From the NCBI GenBank assembly GCA_035388025.1, contig DAOOPA010000025.1, positions 1 to 12,321 on the forward strand: 12,321 nucleotides of DNA, read 5' to 3'. The notes beneath the pieces were generated by a model. It worked only from the letters and a program-made list of their open reading frames with translations. It did not search any database and was not told the DNA's origin. The position numbers were made by a program, and so were the translations under genes. Source of the DNA: JAAZMX01 sp035388025 (lineage in GTDB: Bacteria > Patescibacteriota > Patescibacteriia > UBA2196 > GWA2-42-15). This document shows positions 6,210 to 11,201 of this stretch, piece by piece (position 1 is the first letter of the stretch; the number at the start of each line of letters is the position of its first letter).

Positions 6210-6292
6210 TAGTGGAGTGCCAAACAAAGCGAAGCGGCGTTTGGCTAGCAGCAACGTGTCTACTAGCCACACTCCGTTCCACTACGTGTGGC
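6210..6292. repeat. Highly structured intergenic element
   Basis: Several inverted pairs occur within 83 bases: TAGTGGA (6210-6216) with TCCACTA (6278-6284), GCCAAAC (6219-6225) with GTTTGGC (6239-6245), GCCACAC (6266-6272) with GTGTGGC (6286-6292), and GGAGTG (6214-6219) with CACTCC (6270-6275). Some of these exclude each other, so alternative folds are possible. It follows paralog 6 and precedes the terminator. It could be a palindromic repeat or a structured 3' RNA; nothing identifies it. Confidence 0.4.
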
Positions 6293-6307
6293 AGTCCTAT
6301 ATTTTTT

Positions 6308-6359
6308 AGACAAAAAGAAAGAGCGGCTCTAGGTTTAGAGTCGCTCTGTTTTTTTGTCT
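6308..6359. terminator. Bidirectional rho-independent terminator
   Basis: AGAGCGGCTCTA (6320-6331) pairs with TAGAGTCGCTCT (6336-6347), with one G-U pair and a GGTT loop. Seven Ts follow on the plus strand (6349-6355), and the A-rich 6311-6320 gives a T-rich run on the minus strand. The flanks AGACAAAAA and TTTTTTTGTCT extend the pairing. It separates the convergent pilin cluster and the minus-strand lipoprotein gene and can serve both. Confidence 0.85.
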
Positions 6360-6377
6360 CTTTTTTTGGGGTGGGGG

Positions 6378-6908
6378 TTATTCGTTGACGAGCCCCCATA
6401 TTTTTAAGGCGCGAAGCTTTTCGTCGGGAGCTGCCAGGTAATCCCTGACGTTGTCCCGTGAGAGCTTGTGCGCCCCGGCGGTGTCCTCCTTGAAGTACCA
6501 CCAAGGCTGGTCTGACCAGCGCCAGTAGGCGCCGTCCTTGGTGTAGACTTTGGAGGGGGTGGGGGCGGTGGGGGATCCGGTGGTGGGGGAAGAATCGATG
6601 CCGGCCTCTCGGAAGACCCGGGCCAAGGCACGGGTTTCATCGGCTCCTCGGGCTAGGGCGGCCGCGGTGAGACGTTCCGTGGGGGAAAGTTTCGCGGTGT
6701 CGGCGGCTAGCTCCGAGGCAGCCGACACGCCAAGGAATTCCGCCTTGGCGCGGATCTTTCCTTCGTCATCGCCACGATCGCGGACGATGACGACCGGCTC
6801 CGCCTTGCCGGTCTTGGGGTTGCGCCGTTCAACCCCAGTGTAGGTGGTGGCACATCCGGCCAAGAAGGCCAGGGCCAGCGCCGTCGAAACAAGGATCATT
6901 TTTTTCAT
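6378..6908 (-). CDS. Small lipoprotein of unknown function, GC-rich
   Basis: The 176-residue product begins M-K-K-M with a hydrophobic stretch and a clear lipobox L-A-G-C (cysteine 19), so it should be exported and lipid-anchored. The middle (about 45-104) is charged and alanine-rich, likely helical; a serine/threonine/proline linker follows (106-120), then a tryptophan-rich segment with Y-W-R-W (128-131) and W-W-Y-F-K (136-140). I do not recognise a family. A GGAG site lies just upstream of ATG 6908, which fixes the start. It follows the RlpA/M23 gene by 19 bases and is probably co-transcribed with it. Its base composition is unusual here: by hand count 43 of 60 bases at 6601-6660 are G or C, against 24 of 60 at 3241-3300 in the pilin region, suggesting transfer from another genome. 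Confidence 0.75.
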   Translation of the reverse strand: MKKMILVSTALALAFLAGCATTYTGVERRNPKTGKAEPVVIVRDRGDDEGKIRAKAEFLGVSAASELAADTAKLSPTERLTAAALARGADETRALARVFREAGIDSSPTTGSPTAPTPSKVYTKDGAYWRWSDQPWWYFKEDTAGAHKLSRDNVRDYLAAPDEKLRALKIWGLVNE

Positions 6909-6927
6909 GGGGTGCTCCTTTTATCAC

Positions 6928-7983
6928 TTAAAATTCCAGTGGATTAACTTTTGTTCCGCTGATGCGCACCTCAAAATGCAAGTGCGAGCCGCGAGACTGG
7001 CCGGTGTTGCCGACCGTGCCGATGGATTGGCCTTGGTAGACAAAGTCACCGGTTTTAACGAAGCGCTGGTTGAGATGACCATACATCGTCTGCAGACCGT
7101 TGCCGTGGTCGATGACGATGGTATTGCCATAGCCGTCGTCCCAACCAGATGAAACAACTCGGCCAGAGTTGGCGGCTAAGACAGGATCGCCAGTATTGCC
7201 GTCAAAATCAACGGCATTATAACCGTGTTGGATCCTGCTTGGTCCTTGGCCAACTGGCCAGCGACTAATTCGGCCCGGTACCGGCCTTAATAGCTTACTC
7301 GTGGCAGTAGTCGCCAGTAAGGGAGTTACCCTGACCGGGAAAACACCAACCATAGCGTAATCAGAGGCCAGTGCTTGGGCGGCAGCCATAGACAGGTCGA
7401 TGATACGCCCGCCGACATAAGGTCCGCGATCAGTCACTGTCACGATAATGTATCTACCGGTTCGCGTGTCAGTGACTATTAGCTGGGTACCCAGCGGGTA
7501 GATCAGGCTGGCGGCCAATGTGGGATCATACATATTGAACACCTTGCCGTTGGCCATTTTTCTACCATGGAAGCCTGGGCCATACCACGAGGCCAAGCCA
7601 TATCGGGACAGCGGTGAAGCGGCGACTCCGGAGTAATTAATACCCGACATAGTCGAAACGGGGATGGTTGGAGTAAATTGAACTCCGATCGCTTCTCGCG
7701 CCTTTCGCCTTTTTTCCCGCTCGGCACTAACCGCCATGATGACTTTTTCCCGTTCGCCTAAAATTCGGGCATATTCCCATTTTGGGTCATCATAGACGGG
7801 TGCAACACGATCGCCCAAGTAGGCAGCCAGGGCATCGTTAAAATAATCTGGAATGGTGTCCGGATCGACGGGCACCAGCGTCGCCTTGGATGTATCCTTG
7901 ACGACGACTTTCTGCGAGGCGGCCTCTTGAGAATGCACCAGCATCCCCAAAAAAACCACCGCCCATAAGAACTTCGTTCTCAT
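6928..7983 (-). CDS. Secreted RlpA-like double-psi barrel plus M23 peptidase protein
   Basis: The 351-residue protein has a signal peptide (residues 1-22), a charged helical region (about 70-98), an RlpA-like double-psi beta-barrel (about 127-222) and a C-terminal M23/LytM metallopeptidase domain (about 237-351). In the barrel, A-S-W-Y-G, F-H-G-R-K-M-A-N-G (138-146), T-D-R-G-P (184-188) and G-R-I-I-D-L-S (192-198) are typical. The peptidase keeps H253, D259, H303 in Y-G-H-L, and H334/H336 in H-L-H-F-E-V, the zinc and catalytic positions. It should act on peptidoglycan outside the membrane, cutting cross-bridges. Compared with Pseudomonas RlpA, the catalytic Glu and His positions seem to be K147 and S159, so transglycosylase activity is doubtful. 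A strong GGAGGTGA site precedes ATG 7983, unlike most genes here. Confidence 0.85.
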   Translation of the reverse strand: MRTKFLWAVVFLGMLVHSQEAASQKVVVKDTSKATLVPVDPDTIPDYFNDALAAYLGDRVAPVYDDPKWEYARILGEREKVIMAVSAEREKRRKAREAIGVQFTPTIPVSTMSGINYSGVAASPLSRYGLASWYGPGFHGRKMANGKVFNMYDPTLAASLIYPLGTQLIVTDTRTGRYIIVTVTDRGPYVGGRIIDLSMAAAQALASDYAMVGVFPVRVTPLLATTATSKLLRPVPGRISRWPVGQGPSRIQHGYNAVDFDGNTGDPVLAANSGRVVSSGWDDGYGNTIVIDHGNGLQTMYGHLNQRFVKTGDFVYQGQSIGTVGNTGQSRGSHLHFEVRISGTKVNPLEF

Positions 7984-8072
7984 GAGGTCACCTCCATTTT
8001 ATTTGGTTGTCAATTATTTTTTGTTTTTATGGCTGGCATTTGGGGGGACAAAGACCAAGCATAAGAACAAAA

Positions 8073-8112
8073 CATCTAAACATATAAACATTTAAGCATT
8101 TAAACATAAAAT
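8073..8112. repeat. 8-bp tandem repeat, five units
   Basis: Five consecutive 8-base units follow the pattern CATNTAAA: CATCTAAA, CATATAAA, CATTTAAG, CATTTAAA and a decayed CATAAAAT. It lies inside the predicted leader of the minus-strand RlpA/M23 transcript. A close relative of the same unit occurs inside ksgA at 11891-11930. Confidence 0.7.
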
Positions 8113-8144
8113 GGGCATAATTATCCTAATTTTAAGGTCAAGTT

Positions 8145-8173
8145 ATATTAACATATAAGCTGATATTTGTCAA
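8145..8173 (-). promoter_or_regulatory. Promoter of the RlpA/M23-lipoprotein unit
   Basis: On the minus strand a perfect TTGACA (8173-8168) is followed after 17 bases by TAATAT (8150-8145), with TG one base before it (extended -10). Transcription would start near 8138, giving a leader of about 155 bases that contains the 8-bp tandem repeat and ends in a strong Shine-Dalgarno site. Confidence 0.7.
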
Positions 8174-8202
8174 GCTTTGGCTAGGGTTGGCGGAGAAAGT
8201 AG

Positions 8203-8275
8203 TAAGCGAGGTAAGCAAGATAAGCAGTAAGTGGGTATTACTTAGTACTTACCTCGCTTATTGCTTACTGCTTAT
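8203..8275. repeat. Interleaved inverted repeats in the order X-Y-X'-Y'
   Basis: TAAGCGAGGTAAG (X, 8203-8215) and ATAAGCAGTAAG (Y, 8220-8231) are followed by their exact complements at 8248-8260 (X') and 8264-8275 (Y'). Both pairs match at every base (13 and 12). Because the pairs interleave rather than nest, an RNA could form either stem, or both only as a pseudoknot. A third, fused partial copy of X' and Y' lies at 8437-8456, just before holA. Confidence 0.65.
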
Positions 8276-8341
8276 GGACGTTTGCTTTTGGAGGGGAAAT
8301 CGGATAAAGTAGAAGAGAGAGGAATAAATTATACATTTGGA

Positions 8342-8417
8342 AAGGCGACGATACCCCTTTGGTCCGATATTAATCGGACCACCTCCCCTTGCTAAGGGTA
8401 GGACACTCACGCGCCTT
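8342..8417. repeat. Palindromic element, intergenic copy (copy A)
   Basis: The element is closed by AAGGCG (8342-8347) and CGCCTT (8412-8417). Inside are a hairpin GGTCCGAT/ATCGGACC (8361-8368 and 8373-8380) and a second with CCCTT/AAGGG (8386-8390 and 8394-8398). It shares GACGATACCCCT (8347-8358) with the segment inside truB and ACTCACGCGCC (8405-8415) with the segment inside ksgA, which marks it as a member of a dispersed repeat family. Confidence 0.65.
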
Positions 8418-8436
8418 GTCTAGTTTTTTTGATTTA

Positions 8437-8456
8437 CTTACCTAGCTTACTGCTTG
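8437..8456. repeat. Third partial copy of the X'/Y' repeat before holA
   Basis: Bases 8437-8449 match X' (8248-8260) with one mismatch, and 8446-8455 match the first ten bases of Y' (8264-8275), the two now overlapping. It ends 14 bases before the holA start codon. Confidence 0.5.
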
Positions 8457-8469
8457 CCTTGCTTGTTTT

Positions 8470-9423
8470 ATGATTATCTTTCTATATGGGCCGGACAGTT
8501 TTCGGTCCAAGGAAAAATTGAAAATGTTCAAAGAAAAATTTATCCGCGAGGTGGACAAATCCGGTTTGAATTTGATGAGTTTGGACGGTGAGAAGATCAA
8601 TATTAATGATCTCAACAAGGCGATTGCTACGCAGTCATTTCTGGCCAAGAAAAGAATGGTGGTGATTAGGAATATTTTAGCGCAAAGAAAAGCGCTACAA
8701 ACGGAAGTGCTAGAGCTTTTGAAGGCAGGAAAGTACCGGGATGGTCAGGATGATAATATTTTGGTTTTTTGGGATGAGGAACCGGACAAGCGGACAGCCT
8801 TATTTAAATATTTGGACGGCAGTAAATTTAAAGAAGAATTTGAGATTTTGAAAGGCTCGGAGCTGACTCGGTGGATAGTCGCGCGGATAGAGCAGGGCCA
8901 AGGGAAAATCAGCCGGTTGAACGCGGATATTTTGGCTAGTAAGTCTGATGGCAATTTGTGGGCCTTGGCGGGTGAGATAGATAAATTATTGGCTGTGAGC
9001 CGAGGCAGAGAGATTGGCAAGGAAGATTTGGAGCAGAGTACTCTGGTCAAAGTGGAAGACAATATTTTTAATTTGACCGATGCCATTGGAAATAAAAATA
9101 CCCAGTTGGCATTGAAATTGTTGCGGCAGAGCTTGGAAGCCGGAGTGAATGAGATTTATCTTTTGACCATGGTTGTGAGGCAATTTCGGATTTTGATTCA
9201 GGTGAAAGCGGCCATAGAAGAAGGGAAAGGTGGTCGGACTTTGGCGGGCGATTTGGGACTGCATCCATTTGTAGTACAAAAGGCGCAAGGACAGGCGATG
9301 AAATATACCTTGGAGCAGTTGAAGGCGATTTACCGGAAATTATTAGAAATAGACGTAAAGATGAAAACCGGAGGAGATGGGGAGGCAATGCTTGAGATGT
9401 TTGTCGTAGAGGTAGGAAAATAA
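8470..9423 (+). CDS. holA: DNA polymerase III delta subunit
   Basis: The 317-residue protein matches HolA, the clamp-loader subunit that opens the beta sliding clamp during DNA replication. It opens with I-I-F-L-Y-G-P-D-S-F-R-S-K-E-K-L (2-17), the family signature; it continues with K-K-R-M-V-V-I-R-N (59-67) and then T-R-W-I-V near 134-138, and ends in the helical collar domain, where L-T-M-V-V-R-Q-F-R-I-L (about 231-241) and a final K-M-K-T-G stretch are typical. Length is normal and no Walker A loop is expected in delta. It is convergent with rpsT, an arrangement also known from Bacillus. ATG 8470 follows a U-rich stretch without a Shine-Dalgarno site; no convincing promoter was found in the repeat-filled gap upstream. 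Confidence 0.88.
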   Translation: MIIFLYGPDSFRSKEKLKMFKEKFIREVDKSGLNLMSLDGEKININDLNKAIATQSFLAKKRMVVIRNILAQRKALQTEVLELLKAGKYRDGQDDNILVFWDEEPDKRTALFKYLDGSKFKEEFEILKGSELTRWIVARIEQGQGKISRLNADILASKSDGNLWALAGEIDKLLAVSRGREIGKEDLEQSTLVKVEDNIFNLTDAIGNKNTQLALKLLRQSLEAGVNEIYLLTMVVRQFRILIQVKAAIEEGKGGRTLAGDLGLHPFVVQKAQGQAMKYTLEQLKAIYRKLLEIDVKMKTGGDGEAMLEMFVVEVGK

Positions 9424-9470
9424 AGGCAAAAGTAGAAGGTATAATGGTTAAAGGCAAAAGACAAAATAAA

Positions 9471-9508
9471 AATAAGGACTGTCCTGCGGTAGCATGACAG
9501 TCCTTATT
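9471..9508 (-). terminator. Rho-independent terminator between holA and rpsT
   Basis: AATAAGGACTGTC (9471-9483) pairs perfectly with GACAGTCCTTATT (9496-9508), with a small inner TGC/GCA stem. On the minus strand the stem runs into a T-rich tract (reverse of 9460-9475), so it fits rpsT best; the plus-strand side has only scattered Ts and may serve holA weakly. Confidence 0.8.
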
Positions 9509-9522
9509 GATTTGATGCAAAA

Positions 9523-9795
9523 TTATTTTTTGGTCGTGGTACTGTTCAGTTTTTTCATCAATCTGGATTTCTGACGGGCGGCGTTGTTTTTGTGATAAAC
9601 GTGTTTTTCGGCCGCTTTGTCTATAGCCTTGGTCAGTTGTTTGGCAATATCGCCAGCCCTGGCACGGTCTTCCGTTGCTAGGGATTTTTTGAATTGATGG
9701 AATAAATAGTCTAGGCCGTCTTTAATCTTTTTATTGACGGCGGCTTTCTTGGTTGATTGGCGCAGACGCTTGGCGGATTGTTTGAGATGAGGCAT
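9523..9795 (-). CDS. rpsT: 30S ribosomal protein S20
   Basis: The 90-residue, lysine/arginine-rich helical protein matches S20, which binds 16S rRNA early in 30S assembly. Signatures are K-Q-S-A-K-R-L-R-Q-S (5-14), the A-A-V-N-K-K-I-K segment (18-25), and the C-terminal run K-A-A-E-K-H-V-Y-H-K-N-N-A-A-R-Q-K-S-R-L (60-79), close to the consensus. Length is normal for the family. The start codon at 9795 lacks a Shine-Dalgarno site. A promoter lies about 70 bases upstream inside the end of truB, and a 9-bp tandem repeat occupies the leader. Confidence 0.92.
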   Translation of the reverse strand: MPHLKQSAKRLRQSTKKAAVNKKIKDGLDYLFHQFKKSLATEDRARAGDIAKQLTKAIDKAAEKHVYHKNNAARQKSRLMKKLNSTTTKK

Positions 9796-9803
9796 AGATT
9801 TAA

Positions 9804-9857
9804 GTTAAACAAGTTAAATAAGTTAAACAAGTTAAATAAGTTAATAAAGTTAAATAA
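9804..9857. repeat. 9-bp tandem repeat in the rpsT leader, six units
   Basis: Six consecutive units of GTTAAAYAA (one reads GTTAATAAA) start at 9804, 9813, 9822, 9831, 9840 and 9849. They fill almost all of the gap between the rpsT start and the truB stop and lie within the predicted rpsT leader, so copy number could change leader length. Confidence 0.8.
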
Positions 9858-9867
9858 GGTTAAAGAT

Positions 9868-9896
9868 AGGTTATCACAGTGAGGGGTTTTTGGCAA
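9868..9896 (-). promoter_or_regulatory. Probable rpsT promoter inside the 3' end of truB
   Basis: On the minus strand TTGCCA (9896-9891) and TAACCT (9873-9868) are 17 bases apart, with TG one base before the -10. Most of the spacer and the whole -35 lie in the last codons of truB. The -10 is imperfect, so the call is moderate. Confidence 0.5.
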
Positions 9897-11076
9897 GGGG
9901 GCGGGACTTTTTTAAAATGGAAGTCTTGTAAATTTCAGGGTGATAGGCTTGGAGGCGCACAATTTTGGTCGCCAGATGGTAGTGATTGATTTTGGCTTGG
10001 AGCGCTTGGATATCTATTTTTTGGTCATAGCCCAAAGCAATAATATCCGGTTTTATTTTGCCAATTACGCGAAAGCGTCGAGCCAAGTCCAGCTGGCCGA
10101 GCATGACTTGATCGGAAAGAGTAGAGGCTTTGACGGCCGCCAGACGGCGCAGTTCATCGTTTGATGGGAGACAACGTTTGATGCTTTTGACATTTTGATC
10201 GCGGGCGATAACGACATGGAGTTCATCACCCAGTTTTTTGGCTTGGCGGAGAAAATGGAGGTGGCCAGGATGCAGTAGATCAAAAGCGCCAAAAACGAGT
10301 ACTCGGCTACGCGTTGTTGGAAGCGGCAAGCTGGGCAGAGTGTAATCGCGCCAGTTGTCAGGGGTGAGTTGGTCTAGGGAGATGGCGTTTTTGAGAGTGT
10401 AATCGCCGATTCTGGTGCGAACCAATGCTTCTAAGTAGGCGCCGCAACCAAGGGCTTGGCCGAGATCGTGGGCCAGTGAGCGGATGTAGGTACCGGAAGA
10501 GCAAGACACTTCAATTTCTAATTTGGAATTTCTAATTTCTAATTTTTTTATTTTTATATTATAGATAGTGATTTTATTGGGTTGAAGGGCGACTGGTTTG
10601 TTTTTTCTGGCCAAGTCATAGGCTTTTTGGCCGTGTATTTTTTTGGCAGAGAAAATAGGCGGGGTCTGGAGTTGGGGGCCGAGGAATTTTTGGAGAGTGG
10701 AAGAAATTAAGCGTTTGGTTGGGAGACGATACCCCTCTGCTTTGTTCGCGCTCGGCACCCGCCTGCTATCGCCTGAAGGCGAAGCTAATGGCGGGCAGGC
10801 TCTCCCTAAATAGGGGGGAACGTTAATTTTTCCCGTGCGGTCGTAGGTGTCGGAAGTGGTGCCAAGTTGGAGGGTAGCCAAGTAAGTTTTGTCCAGCTTG
10901 AGAAAATTATCCAAAAGACGAGTTGATTCGCGGCCAAGAGCACAAATCAAAAGACCGTCGGCAAAAGGATCCAGGGTGCCGGCGTGGCCGATGCGCTTTT
11001 CGCCGGTAATTTTTCGAAGGCGACTGATAATATCGTGGGAAGTGGGGCCAGAAGGCTTGTTGATTAAAATAAACAT
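9874..11076 (-). CDS. truB: tRNA pseudouridine-55 synthase fused to a FAD-synthase-like nucleotidyltransferase
   Basis: The 400-residue protein joins two enzymes. Residues 1 to about 238 are TruB, which makes pseudouridine 55 in the tRNA T loop: K-P-S-G-P-T-S-H-D (7-15), the catalytic segment G-H-A-G-T-L-D-P (30-37, Asp36), and Y-I-R-S-L-A-H-D-L-G (197-206). Residues about 258-390 are a nucleotidyltransferase with F-G-A-F-D-L-L-H-P-G-H (262-272), K-P-D-I-I-A-L-G-Y-D-Q (342-352) and a C-terminal Y-K-T-S (383-386). This half resembles archaeal RibL-type FAD synthases and TagD-like cytidylyltransferases. TruB is commonly encoded beside ribF, so an FMN adenylyltransferase role is a reasonable inference. 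Residues about 87-120 are an extra segment from a palindromic repeat, and 178-190 come from a 7-bp tandem repeat. No frameshift is seen. Confidence 0.85.
   Translation of the reverse strand: MFILINKPSGPTSHDIISRLRKITGEKRIGHAGTLDPFADGLLICALGRESTRLLDNFLKLDKTYLATLQLGTTSDTYDRTGKINVPPYLGRACPPLASPSGDSRRVPSANKAEGYRLPTKRLISSTLQKFLGPQLQTPPIFSAKKIHGQKAYDLARKNKPVALQPNKITIYNIKIKKLEIRNSKLEIEVSCSSGTYIRSLAHDLGQALGCGAYLEALVRTRIGDYTLKNAISLDQLTPDNWRDYTLPSLPLPTTRSRVLVFGAFDLLHPGHLHFLRQAKKLGDELHVVIARDQNVKSIKRCLPSNDELRRLAAVKASTLSDQVMLGQLDLARRFRVIGKIKPDIIALGYDQKIDIQALQAKINHYHLATKIVRLQAYHPEIYKTSILKKSRPLAKNPSL
10515..10542. repeat. 7-bp tandem repeat inside truB, four units
   Basis: TTTCTAA (10515), TTTGGAA (10522), TTTCTAA (10529) and TTTCTAA (10536) follow each other without gaps. 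On the coding strand they encode K-L-E-I-R-N-S-K-L-E-I, a seven-residue repeat as expected when a 7-bp unit passes through all three frames. The region lies before the conserved Y-I-R-S segment of TruB. Confidence 0.7.
10717..10818. repeat. Palindromic element inserted in frame in truB (copy B)
   Basis: This stretch encodes about 34 residues that TruB proteins do not normally have, between T-G-K-I and the S-T-L-Q-K-F segment. It contains CCCGCC/GGCGGG (10758-10763 and 10790-10795), TCGCCT/AGGCGA (10769-10774 and 10777-10782) and CCCTA/TAGGG (10804-10808 and 10811-10815). GACGATACCCCT at 10725-10736 is identical to copy A. Its exact ends are estimated from where TruB similarity resumes. Confidence 0.6.
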
Positions 11077-11086
11077 AATTTGGAGT

Positions 11087-11116
11087 TTGGGTGGTTGGTG
11101 GTAAATAAGGTATAAT
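11087..11116 (+). promoter_or_regulatory. Probable ksgA promoter
   Basis: A perfect TATAAT (11111-11116) lies 18 bases after a weak TTGGGT (11087-11092). Transcription would start near 11123, giving a leader of about 80 bases. The -10 overlaps the -10 of the oppositely directed truB promoter. Confidence 0.45.
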
Positions 11117-11137
11117 AAGTATAGAATAATAAGTCAA
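11109..11137 (-). promoter_or_regulatory. Probable truB promoter
   Basis: On the minus strand TTGACT (11137-11132) and TATACC (11114-11109) are 17 bases apart. Transcription would start near 11102, giving a leader of about 26 bases before the truB ATG at 11076. It overlaps the ksgA -10. Confidence 0.55.
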
Positions 11138-11162
11138 AATTCAAAAGGCGAAAGTCAAAATT
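11131..11162. repeat. Direct repeat between truB and ksgA
   Basis: AAGTCAAAATT occurs at 11131-11141 and again, identical, at 11152-11162, 21 bases apart. It lies in the predicted ksgA leader and overlaps the -35 of the truB promoter. Confidence 0.55.
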
Positions 11163-11168
11163 AAGGTA

Positions 11169-11183
11169 TCCCCCTGCGGGGGA
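11169..11183 (+). repeat. Short GC hairpin in the ksgA leader
   Basis: TCCCCC and GGGGGA (11169-11174 and 11178-11183) flank a TGC loop. No T run follows at once, so it is not a clear terminator. The GGAGG at its 3' side is 16 bases from the ATG, too far for normal Shine-Dalgarno use. The preceding GGTATCCCCC recalls the ends of the palindromic family but the match is short. Confidence 0.45.
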
Positions 11184-11201
11184 GGGATTTATTTTAAATT
11201 T

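Noticed and set aside
6550..6843. A 97-residue open frame on the plus strand in the GC-rich stretch
   Set aside because: High GC keeps several frames open here. The minus-strand lipoprotein has a lipobox and a Shine-Dalgarno site; this frame has neither.
8008..8013. A second minus-strand TTGACA close to the RlpA/M23 gene
   Set aside because: It is only about 25 bases before the start codon and a -10 at the right distance would fall on the Shine-Dalgarno site. The promoter at 8145-8173 is far better.
9804..9857. Possible CRISPR array
   Set aside because: The 9-bp units follow one another without spacers, and no cas gene is in the window. It is a simple tandem repeat.
11181..11185. GGAGG before ksgA as a Shine-Dalgarno site
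   Set aside because: It is 16 bases from the ATG and is part of the GC hairpin at 11169-11183, so it is poorly placed for normal use.
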